Assembly (NCBI RefSeq): GCF_009857885.1
Contig: NZ_WWER01000010.1
Coordinates: 47,675 to 111,674, forward strand
Reading direction: 5' to 3'
DNA: 64,000 nucleotides
DNA from: Pusillimonas sp. TS35
GTDB taxonomy: Bacteria; Pseudomonadota; Gammaproteobacteria; Burkholderiales; Burkholderiaceae_B
Each line of letters begins with the position of its first letter. Position 1 is the first letter of the stretch. The notes under the pieces are model-generated. The model searched no databases. It was not told the origin of the DNA and was given only the letters and a program-made list of their open reading frames with translations. Shown one piece after another: positions 26,308 through 35,897 of the stretch. Position numbers and translations under genes: made by a program.

Positions 26308-26429
26308 CGGCACCTCAAAGCGCGGCGCCGCCTGCATGCGCCCCGGCGAGTTCCTGGCCGCAACGGGGTATCATCGGGAATCGAGCGCGGGCGTCCGCCG
26401 TCGCGCGTCAACACTGAGTACCCTTCGCC

Positions 26430-27674
26430 ATGTCCTCAATGTCCACTGACGCAGTAGCCGCCGATTGTGCGCCGTCGCCCAGGCGCAGCCGCGCGGCGTC
26501 GGCATTGCTGGGCGCCAGCCTGGTACTCATTGCCTTTAATTTGCGGCCGTTGTTTTCCAGCCTGTCGGTACTCTTGCCTGAACTGCAGCGCGCTGTTCCG
26601 CTCAACGCCGCCGCCGCAGGCTATCTGACTACGCTTCCGGTGCTTTGCCTTGGCTTGTTCGCCCCCTTTGCGCCGCGTCTGGCCCAGCGCATCGGCCCCG
26701 AGCGTTGCTTGCTGCTGGTGCTTGTGCTGCTGGCCGCGGGTACAGGGTTTCGCGGCTTGGGCTCCCCTTTTGCGCTGTTTGCAGGGTCTGCATTGGCCGG
26801 CGCCGCTATCGCTCTGGGCAATGTCTTGCTGCCAAGCGTGGTCAAGCGTGACTTTGCCCACAAAGCAGCACTGATGACCGGCTTATACACGATGGCGCTC
26901 TGTGGCGGTGCAGCGATGGGGGCGGCTTTCACCTTGCCTATCATGCACGCGGGTGGCGACGACTGGCGCGTGGGGCTTGCCTTCTGGGCCTTGCCAGCGG
27001 TGCTGGTGATGCTGCTCTGGGCGCCGCAATCGCTGCGCAGTGCCTTGCCGTCGCGCCAAGCCAGGCGGAGGGTTTCCGGCCTGCGCAAGGATATGCTGGC
27101 ATGGCAGGTGTCTTTCTTTATGGGGCTGCAATCCGCACTGGCGTACTGTGTAATGGGCTGGATGTCGCCCATTCTGCGCAGCCGAGGGCTCGATGGGGTC
27201 GAGGCGGGCCTGATGCTGTCCGCATCGGTGATGGTGCAGGTGGCAACCTGCATGCTGGTGCCTGCGGCGGGCGTGCGCATGCGCAATCAGTGCATGCTGA
27301 ACGTAGGCTTGGCCGCTATAGCAGCCACTGCATTGATTGGTTTGTTGTACGCGCCTGTGGGTACACTCTGGGGCTGGGCGATTGTGCAAGGCATCGGGCA
27401 GGGCGGCCTATTTGCCATGGCCATGACGGTGATTGTGCTGCGTTCGCCTGATTCCCATGTCGCGGCTCATCTGTCTGGCATGGCTCAGGGGATAGGGTAC
27501 GTACTAGCGGCAGCGGGGCCGTTGCTGGTGGGCATTCTGCAAAGCGCCACGGGCAGTTTCGCATCCACGGGCTGGGTGTTCGCCATATTGGGGCTGGCTA
27601 CTGCCGTGAACGGCTGGGGGGCGGGGCGTGCGAGGCTGGTCAAGGCGAATAGCACGCCGCTTGGCCACCCCTAG
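26430..27674 (+). CDS. CynX/NimT-family MFS transporter
   Basis: A 414-residue, 12-helix transporter. The segment LIAFNLRPLFSSLSVLLPEL in the first helix is the hallmark of the CynX/NimT (YycB, YeaN) family, whose members carry cyanate, 2-nitroimidazole or unknown organic compounds. The first about 25 residues are hydrophilic. The substrate is unknown. It is followed by a 340-bp gap that contains a terminator-like hairpin and the ahpC promoter. Confidence 0.85.
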   Translation: MSSMSTDAVAADCAPSPRRSRAASALLGASLVLIAFNLRPLFSSLSVLLPELQRAVPLNAAAAGYLTTLPVLCLGLFAPFAPRLAQRIGPERCLLLVLVLLAAGTGFRGLGSPFALFAGSALAGAAIALGNVLLPSVVKRDFAHKAALMTGLYTMALCGGAAMGAAFTLPIMHAGGDDWRVGLAFWALPAVLVMLLWAPQSLRSALPSRQARRRVSGLRKDMLAWQVSFFMGLQSALAYCVMGWMSPILRSRGLDGVEAGLMLSASVMVQVATCMLVPAAGVRMRNQCMLNVGLAAIAATALIGLLYAPVGTLWGWAIVQGIGQGGLFAMAMTVIVLRSPDSHVAAHLSGMAQGIGYVLAAAGPLLVGILQSATGSFASTGWVFAILGLATAVNGWGAGRARLVKANSTPLGHP

Positions 27675-27858
27675 CCATTGCATCAGCGCAAACCTTCTAT
27701 GGCTTCCGGTTGCATCAGGTACACCTGAAAGGTCGATGCGGCGCCGCTACCGGGGTTGGCTTACGGCAGTTGGCTGGCGTAGACTATATAAACGCAGTAC
27801 AACAAATATAAACGTCAAATTCCAGTCTTATCATCCCTTTTTTGGGGCCACTGCAGCC

Positions 27859-27881
27859 AACGAGGTCCGACCTCGTTTTAT
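27859..27881 (+). terminator. Hairpin with T-tract before the ahpC promoter
   Basis: AACGAGGT and ACCTCGTT form an eight-base-pair perfect stem with a CCG loop, running into TTTT-A-TTG. It lies 185 bp beyond the transporter stop and 13 bp before the OxyR operator, so it could insulate ahpC from upstream transcription. Confidence 0.55.
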
Positions 27882-27893
27882 TGTTGCAGACAG

Positions 27894-27930
27894 ATAGTTA
27901 ATAACTATCACATCAATTGTATTAATCAAT
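27894..27930. promoter_or_regulatory. OxyR operator upstream of ahpC
   Basis: Four tetranucleotides in exact OxyR register: ATAG (27894), CTAT (27905), ATTG (27916) and CAAT (27927), each separated by seven bases. This is the full 37-bp layout ATAG-N7-CTAT-N7-ATAG-N7-CTAT, with the second pair in the symmetric variant ATTG-N7-CAAT. It ends immediately before the -35 hexamer of the ahpC promoter, the position from which oxidised OxyR activates RNA polymerase. Confidence 0.82.
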
Positions 27931-27959
27931 TTTACAAATCAATAGCGTCTGCCTATACT
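27931..27959 (+). promoter_or_regulatory. Sigma-70 promoter of ahpC
   Basis: TTTACA (27931-27936) and TATACT (27954-27959) separated by exactly 17 bases, both five-of-six matches to consensus. The start of transcription would be near 27966, giving a leader of about 49 nt. The -35 abuts the OxyR operator. Confidence 0.8.
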
Positions 27960-28014
27960 GACGTTTGTGCTTCAGATCGATTGTTTTGTTCAACCCACTT
28001 CATAAGGAAACGCA

Positions 28015-28578
28015 ATGTCCTTGATCAACACCAAAATCAAGCCGTTCAAAGCAACCGCCTACCATAACGGCAAATTTGTCGAAGTCAGCGATGCAACTGT
28101 TGCCGGCAAATGGTCGGTCTTCGTTTTCTATCCCGCCGACTTCACGTTTGTGTGCCCCACCGAACTGGAAGACCTCGCTGACCACTACGCTGAGTTCCAG
28201 AAACTCGGCGTCGAAATCTACAGTGTGTCCACCGACACCCACTTCGCGCACAAGGCGTGGCACGACACTTCCGACGCGATCAGCAAGGTTAACTACCCCA
28301 TGATCGGCGATCCCACCCACCTGCTGGCCAACAACTTCGAAGTGCTGATCGCTGAAGAAGGCGTTGCGCTGCGCGGCACGTTCGTGGTCAACCCCGAAGG
28401 CGACATCAAAGTCCTGGAAATCCACGACAACGGCATCGGCCGTGACGCCAAGGAACTGCTGCGCAAGGTCAAGGCCGCTCAGTATGTGGCCTCCCACCCC
28501 GGCGAAGTTTGCCCCGCCAAGTGGGAAGAAGGCGCCAAGACGCTGACTCCCTCGCTGGACCTGGTCGGCAAGATCTAA
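28015..28578 (+). CDS. ahpC: Alkyl hydroperoxide reductase peroxiredoxin subunit
   Basis: A 187-residue typical 2-Cys peroxiredoxin. The peroxidatic C47 lies in [14 protein letters not shown] and the resolving Cys (about 166) in [13 protein letters not shown], followed by the flexible C-terminal tail. It reduces hydrogen peroxide, organic peroxides and peroxynitrite, and is recycled by AhpF encoded next door. Codon use looks highly biased, as expected for an abundant protein. An AAGGAA site precedes the ATG. Induction by OxyR is predicted from the upstream operator. Confidence 0.97.
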   Translation: MSLINTKIKPFKATAYHNGKFVEVSDATVAGKWSVFVFYPADFTFVCPTELEDLADHYAEFQKLGVEIYSVSTDTHFAHKAWHDTSDAISKVNYPMIGDPTHLLANNFEVLIAEEGVALRGTFVVNPEGDIKVLEIHDNGIGRDAKELLRKVKAAQYVASHPGEVCPAKWEEGAKTLTPSLDLVGKI

Positions 28579-28708
28579 GCGGCAAGGTCGTATCACTGGC
28601 CGCCCGCTTCAATGGCAAGCGGGCGGGCCAAAAGTAAACTGCTACGCGCCGGCCACAAGCTGGCGCGTGGTCCTGGAAATCCTCCCATACAAAGAAGGTG
28701 CTTACGTT

Positions 28709-30289
28709 ATGTTGGACGCAAATCTCAAGACTCAGTTGACATCCTATATGGGCATGCTTCGCCAGCCTATCGAGCTGGTGGCCAATCTGGACGATCGCGC
28801 CGCGTCGACAGAGCTGCGCGAACTGCTGCGCGAGATCGACGCGATGTCCGACCTCATCACGCTGGTCGAACAGCATAACGCAAGCGAGCGCACTCCTTCG
28901 TTCAGGATCAATCGCAGCGGTTCCGATGTCAGCGTGCAGTTCGCCGGCATCCCGATGGGCCACGAGTTCACGTCGCTCGTGCTTGCGCTGCTGCAGGTTG
29001 GCGGCCACCCCATCAAGCTGGATGAGGCTGTCATCGAACAGATCCGCAATCTTCCCGGCGACTATCGCTTCGAGACCTATTTCTCGTTGTCGTGCCAGAA
29101 TTGCCCGGATGTCGTGCAGGCATTGAACACGATGTCCATCATCAATCCGCGCATTCGCCACACCGCTATCGACGGCGCGCTGTTCCAGAGCGAAGTCGAG
29201 GCCAAGCAGATCATGTCTGTGCCGACTATGTTCCTGAATGACGAAGTCTTTGGCCAGGGACGTGCCGGCGTGGAAGAAATCCTCTCCAAGCTCGATAGCG
29301 GTGCTTCGCAGCGCAAGGCCGAAGAGCTCAGCGCACGCGAGCCTTATGACGTGCTGATCGTGGGTGGCGGCCCAGCGGGCGCGGCGGCGGCCGTATATGC
29401 GGCGCGCAAGGGCATTCGCACCGGCGTGGTGGCCGAACGCTTTGGCGGCCAGGTGCTCGACACCATGGCCATCGAGAACTACATTTCCATTCCAGAAACG
29501 GAGGGGCCCAAGTTTGCCGCGGCGCTCGAACAGCACGTGAAAGAGTACGGCGTGGACATCATCAACCTGCAGCGCGCCCAAAGCCTCAAGCAGGAAGGCG
29601 GCCTGACTGAAGTCAAGCTCGCTGATGGCGGCGTGCTCAAAGGCAAGTCGGTGATCCTGTCCACCGGTGCGCGCTGGCGCGAAGTCAATGTGCCGGGCGA
29701 GCGCGAGTACCGCAACAAGGGTGTGGCCTATTGCCCCCACTGCGACGGCCCGCTGTTCAAGGGCAAGCGCGTGGCTGTCATCGGGGGCGGAAACTCCGGT
29801 GTCGAGGCTGCGATCGACCTGGCGGGCCTGGTTGCACATGTCACGCTGATCGAGTTTGGCGATGCGCTGCGCGCAGACGCCGTGCTGCAGCGTAAGTTGG
29901 CTTCGCTGCCCAACGTCACAGTGATCAAATCGGCGCAAACCACCGAGATCCATGGCGATGGTCAGAAGGTGTCGGGGCTGTCGTACAAAGACCGCACTTC
30001 GGGTGAAATGCACCGCGTCGATCTGGAAGGCGTGTTTGTACAGATCGGCCTGGTGCCCAATACCGAATGGCTCAAGGGGGCCCTGGACCTTTCCCGCTTC
30101 GGCGAAATCGAGGTCGATGCACGCGGCCAGACTTCGCTGCCTGGGGTGTTTGCTGCGGGCGACTGTACCACTGTGCCGTACAAGCAGATCATCATCTCCG
30201 CAGGGGATGGTGCCAAGGCAGCGCTCAGTGCATTCGATCACTTGATCCGCACGTCGGTCGACAGCGAGGTGCAGGCAGTATCCGCCTGA
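28709..30289 (+). CDS. ahpF: Alkyl hydroperoxide reductase subunit F
   Basis: A 526-residue flavoprotein disulphide reductase. The N-terminal tandem thioredoxin-fold domain has C129-QN-C132; the FAD domain begins [20 protein letters not shown], and the redox pair C342-PH-C345 lies in YCPHCDGP ahead of the NAD(P)H-binding [12 protein letters not shown]. It passes electrons from NADH to AhpC. The ATG at 28709 with an AGAAGGTG site matches the family start. It is 130 bp downstream of ahpC. Confidence 0.96.
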   Translation: MLDANLKTQLTSYMGMLRQPIELVANLDDRAASTELRELLREIDAMSDLITLVEQHNASERTPSFRINRSGSDVSVQFAGIPMGHEFTSLVLALLQVGGHPIKLDEAVIEQIRNLPGDYRFETYFSLSCQNCPDVVQALNTMSIINPRIRHTAIDGALFQSEVEAKQIMSVPTMFLNDEVFGQGRAGVEEILSKLDSGASQRKAEELSAREPYDVLIVGGGPAGAAAAVYAARKGIRTGVVAERFGGQVLDTMAIENYISIPETEGPKFAAALEQHVKEYGVDIINLQRAQSLKQEGGLTEVKLADGGVLKGKSVILSTGARWREVNVPGEREYRNKGVAYCPHCDGPLFKGKRVAVIGGGNSGVEAAIDLAGLVAHVTLIEFGDALRADAVLQRKLASLPNVTVIKSAQTTEIHGDGQKVSGLSYKDRTSGEMHRVDLEGVFVQIGLVPNTEWLKGALDLSRFGEIEVDARGQTSLPGVFAAGDCTTVPYKQIIISAGDGAKAALSAFDHLIRTSVDSEVQAVSA

Positions 30290-30330
30290 TCCTCCGCAGC
30301 CTACGGCACGAGCGTGCGGCGGCCCGGCAT

Positions 30331-30368
30331 TGCGCCATCACAGGTCAATGTGATGGCGCAGTGTTTTA
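30331..30368 (+). terminator. Rho-independent terminator of ahpCF
   Basis: A perfect 12-base-pair stem, TGCGCCATCACA / TGTGATGGCGCA, with a GGTCAA loop, followed by GTGTTTTA. It lies 42 bp after the ahpF stop and before the convergent LysR gene. Confidence 0.75.
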
Positions 30369-30447
30369 CCCCCGCAGCCAGCGCCGATCATCCTGCGTGC
30401 ATGCATTCTCCCGCCGACGGCTTGCCGAGCGGGTATTTTTTTATCGT

Positions 30448-31341
30448 TCAGTCGAGCCAGCGCCCGCCCAGTTCGGCCTCGCAGATTTCCAGCCAGGCCT
30501 GCGCGGCATGCGATAGATAGCGCCCATTCCAGATGTGCGCCACCTGCCAGCGCAGATCGGGTTGCGTCAGGCGCGCAGCCGTCAGGCCGTCGAGCTTGAT
30601 CAATTGCACAAAGGGTTCGGGCAGCAGCGCCAGGCCCATCCCTGCGCGCGCCATCGACACTGTCCAGTCCCATTGCCCGCTCTGGGCAGCGATGCGGGGA
30701 GCGAAACCTGCCTGGGCAAATTCGGCGCGCAGGCGGCGGGTGATGGCAAAGTCATCGTTCATCAGCACCAGCGGCCGGTCGCGCAGCGTGCCGAAACGCA
30801 GTGTTCCCTGTGCATCGCGAAGCAGCGAAGGTTCACCCACTGCCCAGACGGCGTGGCTGTTCACTTCACGCGCCACGATGCCCAGGCCAGGCTCAACGGG
30901 AAGTATCGTCAAGCCGATTTCGAGTTCCCCGGCTGCGACTTGGCGCTCGATTTCGCGGCCGGTATCTTCATGCAGGCGCAGCACGATGCCTGGGAAACAT
31001 GCCCGGAAGGTTTTGACGACCCCCGTGAAGAGCATGTTGATCATTGGCGGTATGCCGACGTCCAATGTGCCTGCTTCCACCGACTGCGTTTTGCGCACGT
31101 CCGCCTGCAACTGCCCCATGGCGGCCAGCACGCCCAGCCCACGTTCATATACCACCTTGCCGCAATCGGTCAGGGCGGGAGGCTGCGTGTCGCGCAGAAG
31201 CAAGGCTTCGCCGATTTCGTTTTCGAGCTGACGCACCATCTTGCTGATCGTGGATTGCGTGACGCCAAGCGAGGTCGCCGCCTTCGTGAAGCTTTTGAGG
31301 CGGACGGTTTCGATGAAGTAGCGCAGTGAGCGGATATCCAT
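30448..31341 (-). CDS. LysR-type transcriptional regulator
   Basis: A 297-residue LTTR: winged HTH in residues 1-60 (SLRYFIETVRLKSFTKAATS, then LGVTQSTISKMVRQLE) and a periplasmic-binding-like effector domain at about 90-290. It is divergent from the CoA hydrolase/transferase gene at 31600, the classic arrangement for a regulator and its target. Two dyads of the T-N11-A kind lie between them (31420-31449). The effector is unknown, possibly an acyl-CoA or organic acid. Confidence 0.88.
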   Translation of the reverse strand: MDIRSLRYFIETVRLKSFTKAATSLGVTQSTISKMVRQLENEIGEALLLRDTQPPALTDCGKVVYERGLGVLAAMGQLQADVRKTQSVEAGTLDVGIPPMINMLFTGVVKTFRACFPGIVLRLHEDTGREIERQVAAGELEIGLTILPVEPGLGIVAREVNSHAVWAVGEPSLLRDAQGTLRFGTLRDRPLVLMNDDFAITRRLRAEFAQAGFAPRIAAQSGQWDWTVSMARAGMGLALLPEPFVQLIKLDGLTAARLTQPDLRWQVAHIWNGRYLSHAAQAWLEICEAELGGRWLD

Positions 31342-31419
31342 GGCGTTGGCGTTGCAGTCAATGGGAGGGGGCGGCGGTATCCGGGTGCGTGAGATGCCGC
31401 GGCATTCAAAAAACGACTG

Positions 31420-31449
31420 TTACATATGAGTGTAATTCATTTAACGAAT
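31420..31449. promoter_or_regulatory. Candidate LysR-regulator binding sites
   Basis: Two adjoining interrupted dyads: TTACA-N6-TGTAA (31420-31435) and ATTC-N7-GAAT (31435-31449), the second fitting the LTTR T-N11-A rule. They lie in the 258-bp divergent region, about 80 bp from the regulator start and 150 bp from the target start. Confidence 0.45.
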
Positions 31450-31599
31450 GCTACGCTTTGAGAAAAATAAATCCTATCAACCCGAGCCGGCGGTCCAGCC
31501 CACATTCTTCACAGCTGGCTGGCCGGCGCGTCATGAAGAGATCCCGCGGCAGCAGAAAGCGGGGCCGACCCGGCGCAAAGAGACAGAGAGCAGAGCACC

Positions 31600-33114
31600 A
31601 TGTACGAAGACCGTATCCGAGACCCGCGGCTCATGGGGAAAATTATGCCCGCCCAGGAGGCCGCGGCTTTGTTCCGCAGTGGCATGACTGTCGGGATGAG
31701 CGGTTTCACCAAGGCTGGCGACTGCAAGGCGATGCCTGCCGCGCTGGCCGACCGGGCACGCGCCGATGGCCTGACGCTGAACCTGGTGACAGGCGCTTCG
31801 CTGGGCAACGACAGCGATGGCCTGATGGCTGCGTCGGGCCTGCTCGCGCGCCGCCTGCCGTTTCAGGGCGATGCCACGCTGCGCGGCCGCATCAACGATG
31901 GTTCGGTGATGTTCATTGATCAGCATTTATCTGACACCGCCGAGCAACTGCGCACCGGCAACCTGCCGCGCATCAATGTGGCGGTCATCGAGGCGGTCGC
32001 CATCACAGAAGATGGCGGTATTGTGCCGACCACCTCTGTCGGCAACTCGGCCACATTTGCCCAGCAGGCTGAGCAGATCGTGATTGAGCTCAATCTGCGC
32101 ATGCCTCTTACCCTGGAAGGCCTGCACGATATTTACACACCGGGCGATCGGCCCGAACGCGAGCCGACGCCGTTGGTGCGCGTGGACGACCGCATCGGCG
32201 ACGCTGTAATTCGGGTCGACCCCGAGCGCATCATTGCCATTGTGCTGACTGATCATGAGGACGCTCCGTCGGCCAATCTGCCGCCCGATGGCGAAACCGA
32301 AGCGATTGCCCGGCATGTGGTGGCCTTTCTGGAGGGAGAGGTGAAGGCAGGCCGCCTGTCGCCATCGCTGCTGCCGCTGCAGGCGGGTATCGGTACGATC
32401 GCCAACGCTGTGCTGCATGGTCTGGTCGAGTCGTCGTTCGAAAACCTGACGATGTACTCTGAAGTGCTGCAGGACAGCGCCTTCGAACTCATCGATTCGG
32501 GTCAATGCGTGTTTGCCTCGGCATCGTCGATCACTGTGTCGGAAAAAATGAGCAGGTCGTTCCTGGAGGGTCTCGACCGCTATCGTTCAAAGTTGGTGCT
32601 GCGGCCGCAAGAAATCAGCAATCTCCCCGAAATCGTGCGTAGGCTCGGCATCATCGCCATCAATACCGCACTGGAGGTCGACATCTATGGCAACGTCAAC
32701 TCCACCCACGTAAATGGCACCCACATGATGAACGGCATCGGCGGCTCGGGCGATTTCGCGCGCAATGCCCATCTTGCTATCTTTGTGACCAAGTCAGTGG
32801 CCAAGCAGGGAGCGATATCCAGCGTGGTGCCCATGGTGCCGCATGTTGATCATACCGAGCACGATGTAGACATCGTGGTGACCGAATGGGGGCTGGCTGA
32901 TTTGCGCGGCCTGGCCCCGCGCGAGCGTGCTGTGCGCATCATCGAGCAGTGTGCGCATCCCGATTACCGTGATGCCTTGCGCACATACTACCGTGAGGCA
33001 TGCCAGCGAGGAGGCCAGACCCCGCACTGCCTGGAGCAAGCATTTGCCTGGCACCGTCGTTTCCAGCAAACCGGCACCATGCTTGAGCCGGTGGTCGCAT
33101 CGGAAATGGCTTGA
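31600..33114 (+). CDS. Acetyl-CoA hydrolase / succinate-CoA transferase family protein
   Basis: A 504-residue class-I CoA transferase of the Ach1/AarC/ScpC family. The catalytic Glu (about E288) lies in MYSEVLQDSAFELID, and GIGGSGDFARNAHL is the conserved glycine loop. Such enzymes move CoA between acetyl-, propionyl- or succinyl-CoA and a free acid, or hydrolyse acetyl-CoA. The exact acceptor is not readable; succinyl-CoA:acetate transferase is a reasonable guess. It is regulated, by inference, by the divergent LysR protein. Confidence 0.88.
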   Translation: MYEDRIRDPRLMGKIMPAQEAAALFRSGMTVGMSGFTKAGDCKAMPAALADRARADGLTLNLVTGASLGNDSDGLMAASGLLARRLPFQGDATLRGRINDGSVMFIDQHLSDTAEQLRTGNLPRINVAVIEAVAITEDGGIVPTTSVGNSATFAQQAEQIVIELNLRMPLTLEGLHDIYTPGDRPEREPTPLVRVDDRIGDAVIRVDPERIIAIVLTDHEDAPSANLPPDGETEAIARHVVAFLEGEVKAGRLSPSLLPLQAGIGTIANAVLHGLVESSFENLTMYSEVLQDSAFELIDSGQCVFASASSITVSEKMSRSFLEGLDRYRSKLVLRPQEISNLPEIVRRLGIIAINTALEVDIYGNVNSTHVNGTHMMNGIGGSGDFARNAHLAIFVTKSVAKQGAISSVVPMVPHVDHTEHDVDIVVTEWGLADLRGLAPRERAVRIIEQCAHPDYRDALRTYYREACQRGGQTPHCLEQAFAWHRRFQQTGTMLEPVVASEMA

Positions 33115-33237
33115 CGAAGCTGGTCGGCCGGTTTGCAATCAGTAAAGGTTGGTTTCATTTCAATCGTGCGACCCCTCTAGAATAAGTGTGTCCCGCCACG
33201 CCGTGAGGCCAGGCTGATGGATGACTGAGGAGGTCGC

Positions 33238-35550
33238 ATGCCGCGTTACGCCAAAATCATTCTGTGGGTCTGCCTGGCGCTGGTGCTGTCGGCCATGTTG
33301 GTAGTGGCCGTTGCCGCAAGGTTCGACTGGAACCATGCGCGGCCTTGGCTCAATCGCCAGGCCTCTGTGTTGGCGGACAGGCAGGTGGAAGTGCGGGGTA
33401 ATCTGGACGTCCGCTGGCTCTGGCCTCGAGAGGTGGCGCCGGATGACCGCCTTGATGGTTGGCGGGCCTGGGTGCCGTGGCCGCGCATCGTTGCCGAAAA
33501 CGTCGTCATCGGGCCGCCGAAGTCAATGGCGCAAGCGGCGGATGCGCGCAATATGGCCGAGATAGGGCACGTGTCGGGCACGCTCAATCCGCTCGCGCTG
33601 GGCTCGCATGTGGCGCAGATCCGAAGCTTGCGCATCGCGTCGGCCAAGGTGTTCCTGCAGCGCCAGGCCGATGGCGCGGGTAACTGGACCTTTGGCAAGC
33701 AACATGAAGAATCCGCCAAGTCCGCGGGTTGGAAAGTGGATCTGCAGTCGCTCCAACTCGAGGATGTGCAGGCGCAGGTGGTCGATGCCAGCCGCGGGTT
33801 GGACCTGACGGTCGTTCTGGATACGCTGCGGCCAGAGGCTGCGGAGATGGCAAACACGGCCGCCAGTGGCATCGTCAAAGCCGGCGCATCCGATCCACCA
33901 AAAGCCGCAGCCACTGCGGCTGTGGCCGCCAACACGCCAACGCTGGCCGCCGATGCCGCGCAAGGCGACCCCTACAGCATCCATTGGTCGGCCAAGGGGA
34001 GTTTTAACAAGGCGATGGTCGAGGGTGAGGGGAGAATCGGCGCTATCCTTTCTTTGCGCGACGCGCAGCATCCTTTTCCGCTTCAAGGCGAAGCCAGTAT
34101 AGGCAAGACACGGGTCGTGATCAGCGGAACGATCACACGCCCCCAGGATTTGGCGGCGCTGGATGTCGATCTGAAACTGTCCGGCGACAGCATGTCGGAC
34201 CTGCTGCCCATCATCGGCGTTGCACTGCCCGTGACCCCCCCTTACCGCACCCAGGGCCATCTGACGGCTCAGCTCGAAGGCAAACAGGATGTGTGGCGTT
34301 ATGAGGGTTTTCAGGGGCGAGTAGGGGAAAGCGACCTGCGCGGCACGCTCGAATTCCGGCGTGGCGGGCCGCGTCCTGTGCTGTCGGGCGAAGTCCGGTC
34401 CCGGCTGCTGCGTTTTCAGGATCTTGGCCCGTTGGTGGGCGCGGATACCAGCCGCGTCTCTTCGGAAGCCGCCAAGCGCAAGGACGCTGCCACGCCCAAA
34501 GGCAAAGTGTTGCCGGCGGCGGAGATCAATACCGATGCCTGGGGCGTCATGGACGCATCGGTGCGTTTTACCGGCGAGAAGATTGTGCGGCAAAAAGACC
34601 TGCCGCTGGATAACATTGAAGCGAGTGTCGAGTTGCGCGACAAGGTGCTGTCATTTGAGCCTCTGAATTTTGGCGTGGCGGGCGGCACGCTCGCCAATAC
34701 CATCAGGCTCGATGGAAGCGGCAAGGAGATACACGCTTCGGTCAAGACAACGGCGCGGCATCTCAAACTCAAGCGCTTGTTTCCCGGGGCGGAATCCATG
34801 AACGCGAGTTTCGGCGAACTGCATGGCAACGCCAACCTGCGCGGCAACGGGCAGTCTATTGCACAGATGCTGGGCACCGTCGATGGCGACCTGCAAGCAC
34901 TTGTCAGCCGTGGCACGATAAGCCACTTCTTGCTTGAAGCCGCGGGTCTTAATGTTGCCAATATGATTGTGCTCAAGCTGTTTGGCGACGAACAAATCAC
35001 CATGAATTGCTTTGCCGGTGACGTTGCGGCAAAGAACGGCTTGCTCACGATACGAACCATGCGGCTCGAAACCGACGACATGGTGGTGGATGTCACGGGC
35101 GATATCAATTTGCGCGATGAAGGCATCGATCTGAAAATCATGCCTAACAACCGTACACTGCGTATCTTTACCTTGCGTTCGCCCCTGTATGCGCGCGGTA
35201 CGCTGCAGAATCCGGATGTGGGCGTGGAGAAAGGGCCTGTGGCGGCTCGGGCGGGGGCCGCTGTGGCGCTGGGCGTGATTGCCACGCCCTTGGCGGCGCT
35301 GCTGCCGCTGCTGAATGTGGGGACAGACGAGGCGACGGGCTGTACAAATGGCACGTCTGCGCAGCAGGGCGAGGCTGCGAAGGCCAGTGATGATAAAGCC
35401 AATGCTGATAAGGCTAACGCTGATAAGGCTAACGGCGACAAAGCCAGCAGCTCGAAGAAAAACGGTGCCAATGGTGGGCAGTCGGAAAACGATATAAAGC
35501 GCGAGCGTAAAGCCCGCGAGAGCTGGCCTTCTTCGCGGGGGCTGCCCTGA
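33238..35550 (+). CDS. AsmA-family envelope protein
   Basis: A 770-residue protein with one N-terminal membrane helix (IILWVCLALVLSAMLVVAVA) followed by a large periplasmic AsmA domain, including the C-terminal core GTVDGDLQALVSRGTISHFL and DLRFD-like turns (INLRDEGIDLKIMP). AsmA-type proteins resemble bridge-like lipid carriers and are implicated in outer-membrane lipid and protein homeostasis. The last about 55 residues are hydrophilic, with Lys/Ala/Asn/Asp repeats of the K-A-N-A-D type encoded by 15-bp DNA units near 35396-35450. It is monocistronic. Confidence 0.88.
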   Translation: MPRYAKIILWVCLALVLSAMLVVAVAARFDWNHARPWLNRQASVLADRQVEVRGNLDVRWLWPREVAPDDRLDGWRAWVPWPRIVAENVVIGPPKSMAQAADARNMAEIGHVSGTLNPLALGSHVAQIRSLRIASAKVFLQRQADGAGNWTFGKQHEESAKSAGWKVDLQSLQLEDVQAQVVDASRGLDLTVVLDTLRPEAAEMANTAASGIVKAGASDPPKAAATAAVAANTPTLAADAAQGDPYSIHWSAKGSFNKAMVEGEGRIGAILSLRDAQHPFPLQGEASIGKTRVVISGTITRPQDLAALDVDLKLSGDSMSDLLPIIGVALPVTPPYRTQGHLTAQLEGKQDVWRYEGFQGRVGESDLRGTLEFRRGGPRPVLSGEVRSRLLRFQDLGPLVGADTSRVSSEAAKRKDAATPKGKVLPAAEINTDAWGVMDASVRFTGEKIVRQKDLPLDNIEASVELRDKVLSFEPLNFGVAGGTLANTIRLDGSGKEIHASVKTTARHLKLKRLFPGAESMNASFGELHGNANLRGNGQSIAQMLGTVDGDLQALVSRGTISHFLLEAAGLNVANMIVLKLFGDEQITMNCFAGDVAAKNGLLTIRTMRLETDDMVVDVTGDINLRDEGIDLKIMPNNRTLRIFTLRSPLYARGTLQNPDVGVEKGPVAARAGAAVALGVIATPLAALLPLLNVGTDEATGCTNGTSAQQGEAAKASDDKANADKANADKANGDKASSSKKNGANGGQSENDIKRERKARESWPSSRGLP

Positions 35551-35666
35551 ATAGCGCAGACGCACGCGCCCTGGGAATGGTCACAATCGGTGCGGCTCGC
35601 ACCATCCGGTTAGAATAGCGGTCTTTCTTAACAGAACGGGTCAACTCATCACTCACCCGGGGAAAC

Positions 35667-35858
35667 ATGAGACTCATTATTGCGCTCCTGCTGCCTTGGC
35701 TGGCATTTTTCACGATCGGCCGGCCGATCGCCGGCATTGTCTGCCTGATTCTTCAATTGACGCTGATCGGCTGGGTGCCGGCGGCAATCTGGGCGGTGTA
35801 TGCGCTGAGCCAGTACAACACCGACAAAAAGATCAAAGAAGCGATGTTGCACCGCTGA
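35667..35858 (+). CDS. YqaE/Pmp3-family small membrane protein
   Basis: A 63-residue protein with two membrane helices: LIIALLLPWLAFFTIGRPIA and IVCLILQLTLIGWVPAAIWA, then the polar tail QYNTDKKIKEAMLHR. This is the Pmp3/YqaE layout, a family linked to membrane potential and salt stress. A GGGGAAAC site precedes the ATG. It lies 39 bp before the BMP-type transporter operon. Confidence 0.87.
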   Translation: MRLIIALLLPWLAFFTIGRPIAGIVCLILQLTLIGWVPAAIWAVYALSQYNTDKKIKEAMLHR

Positions 35859-35897
35859 TTCGGTGCGCACAACCGTCAACGCTACGATATCTCGCTC

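Noticed and set aside
28469..30241. 590-codon open frame antisense to ahpC/ahpF
   Set aside because: Its composition mirrors the third-codon GC bias of ahpF, it matches no protein family, and ahpC and ahpF are unmistakable on the other strand.
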